From SFTJ01 sp905210415 (GTDB lineage: Bacteria > Bacteroidota > Bacteroidia > Bacteroidales > Muribaculaceae), in assembly GCA_902476295.1 (NCBI GenBank), contig CABSDC010000115.1, positions 1 to 6,258 on the forward strand: a stretch of 6,258 nucleotides of DNA. The letters are read 5' to 3'. The position numbers and the translations under genes are program-made. Shown piece by piece: positions 5,624 to 6,258 of this stretch (position 1 is its first letter; each line of letters starts with the position of its first letter). The notes under the pieces were generated by a model. That model was not told the origin of the DNA. It saw nothing but the letters and a program-made list of their open reading frames with translations, and did no database searches.

Positions 5624-6258
5624 CTATATCCTCGAAGTTCTGTTTAAAAGATAATTGTCAAAAATAGTCATCGCAGCCATAGCCTCCACCACTGGCACAG
5701 CTCGGGGCAACACGCAAGCATCGTGCCGTCCGCGTGGATGCAAAGTCATCTCGTTGCCAGCCTCATCTATGGTTTCAACATCCCTCAGCAGCGTAGCCAC
5801 TGGCTTAAACGCCACTCTGAAGTAAATATCCTCGCCATTTGATATTCCGCCCTGTATTCCGCCAGAGTTGTTAGTGACCGTGCTCACACTGCCATCGTTG
5901 CACACAAAGCGGTCATTAACCTCGCTACCACGCTTATCAACGAAATCAAACCCGAGTCCATATTCAAAGCCCTTCACTGCATTGATGCTGAGCATTGCCG
6001 CACCCAATCGTGCATGCAAGCGGTCGAACACTGGTTCGCCCAGTCCAGCAGGCACACCCTTAATTACGCATGTAATCACGCCACCAATAGTGTCACCCTC
6101 GGCTTTCACTTGTTCTACCAATTCCACCATTCTGGCAGCCGCTTCAGCGTCGGGACAACGCACCTCATTATCGTCGGTTTTCGACAAATCATAGCGGTGA
6201 TAATCCTTATCGAGAGCGACATTGCCAATCTGCGACGTATAGGCAGTGACTGATATTC
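5624..6258 (-). CDS. aroC: Chorismate synthase, C-terminal part (5' end outside window)
   Basis: Catalyses the anti-1,4-elimination of phosphate from 5-enolpyruvylshikimate-3-phosphate to chorismate, the last step of the shikimate pathway, using reduced FMN. The minus-strand frame stays open to the window edge and gives 210 complete residues of an expected roughly 355-360, so about 145 N-terminal residues are missing. Visible family segments include TAYTSQIGN at the edge, VRCPD, EGDTIGGVITCVIKG, GLGEPVFD, AMLSINAVKGFEYG, the FMN-contacting NNSGGIQGGISNGEDIYFR, and the C-terminal signature RHDACVLPRAVPVVEAMA. The usual form of the last motif is RHDPC; here the fourth residue is Ala (codon GCT at 5717-5719). 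A frame starting internally at the TTG of 6185-6187 is not the true start, because homologous sequence continues upstream. The stop TAG abuts the radical SAM gene. Confidence 0.97.
   Translation of the reverse strand, partial: ISVTAYTSQIGNVALDKDYHRYDLSKTDDNEVRCPDAEAAARMVELVEQVKAEGDTIGGVITCVIKGVPAGLGEPVFDRLHARLGAAMLSINAVKGFEYGLGFDFVDKRGSEVNDRFVCNDGSVSTVTNNSGGIQGGISNGEDIYFRVAFKPVATLLRDVETIDEAGNEMTLHPRGRHDACVLPRAVPVVEAMAAMTIFDNYLLNRTSRI

Noticed and set aside
5136..5654. Open frame of 172 codons on the + strand
   Set aside because: It runs antisense to the radical SAM gene and the aroC end, both of which have clear family motifs. Its translation shows no recognisable domain.
1..6258. Mobile element, phage, CRISPR or defence system
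   Set aside because: All seven genes are recognisable chromosomal families with intact motifs. No transposase, integrase, repeat array, tRNA-linked attachment site or abrupt change in codon use was seen.

Overview
This window looks like ordinary chromosome from a member of the Bacteroidales (phylum Bacteroidota). Three things point there. The protein sequences have the character of that group: the IlvC N-terminus and its GYGVQGPGQ loop, and a deformylase opening with MILPIY. An acyl-ACP thioesterase sits directly in front of ilvC. The start codons have A/T-rich leaders with no Shine-Dalgarno sequence. A finer placement (Muribaculaceae, Prevotellaceae, Bacteroidaceae) cannot be made from the sequence alone.

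Layout. Positions 17-1852 (+) carry an acyl-ACP thioesterase and ilvC (ketol-acid reductoisomerase), the end of a branched-chain amino acid operon closed by a strong intrinsic terminator at 1885-1935. An AT-rich, gene-free stretch follows (1936-2157). Then comes a second + strand group at 2158-4523: def (peptide deformylase), an OmpR-type response regulator, and a membrane histidine kinase whose start overlaps the regulator's end by 29 bases. A 159-base convergent gap (4524-4682) contains an 18-bp imperfect inverted repeat. On the minus strand, aroC (chorismate synthase, 5' part cut off by the window edge) is followed with essentially no gap by a TIGR01212-family radical SAM protein, whose start lies at the aroC stop.

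How the genes work together. IlvC supplies the valine/isoleucine/leucine pathway, whose 2-keto acids also feed branched-chain fatty acid primers, so a thioesterase that releases fatty acids from ACP is a plausible neighbour. The response regulator and kinase form a cognate pair. The kinase has two membrane helices joined by only about 10 residues, so it probably senses a signal in or at the membrane. AroC and the radical SAM protein are co-transcribed, probably without a shared pathway.

I found no mobile element, CRISPR array, tRNA, rRNA or phage gene, and no clear undescribed system. The points most worth a second look are the thioesterase-ilvC linkage, the short-loop kinase, and the inverted repeats in the two intergenic regions.
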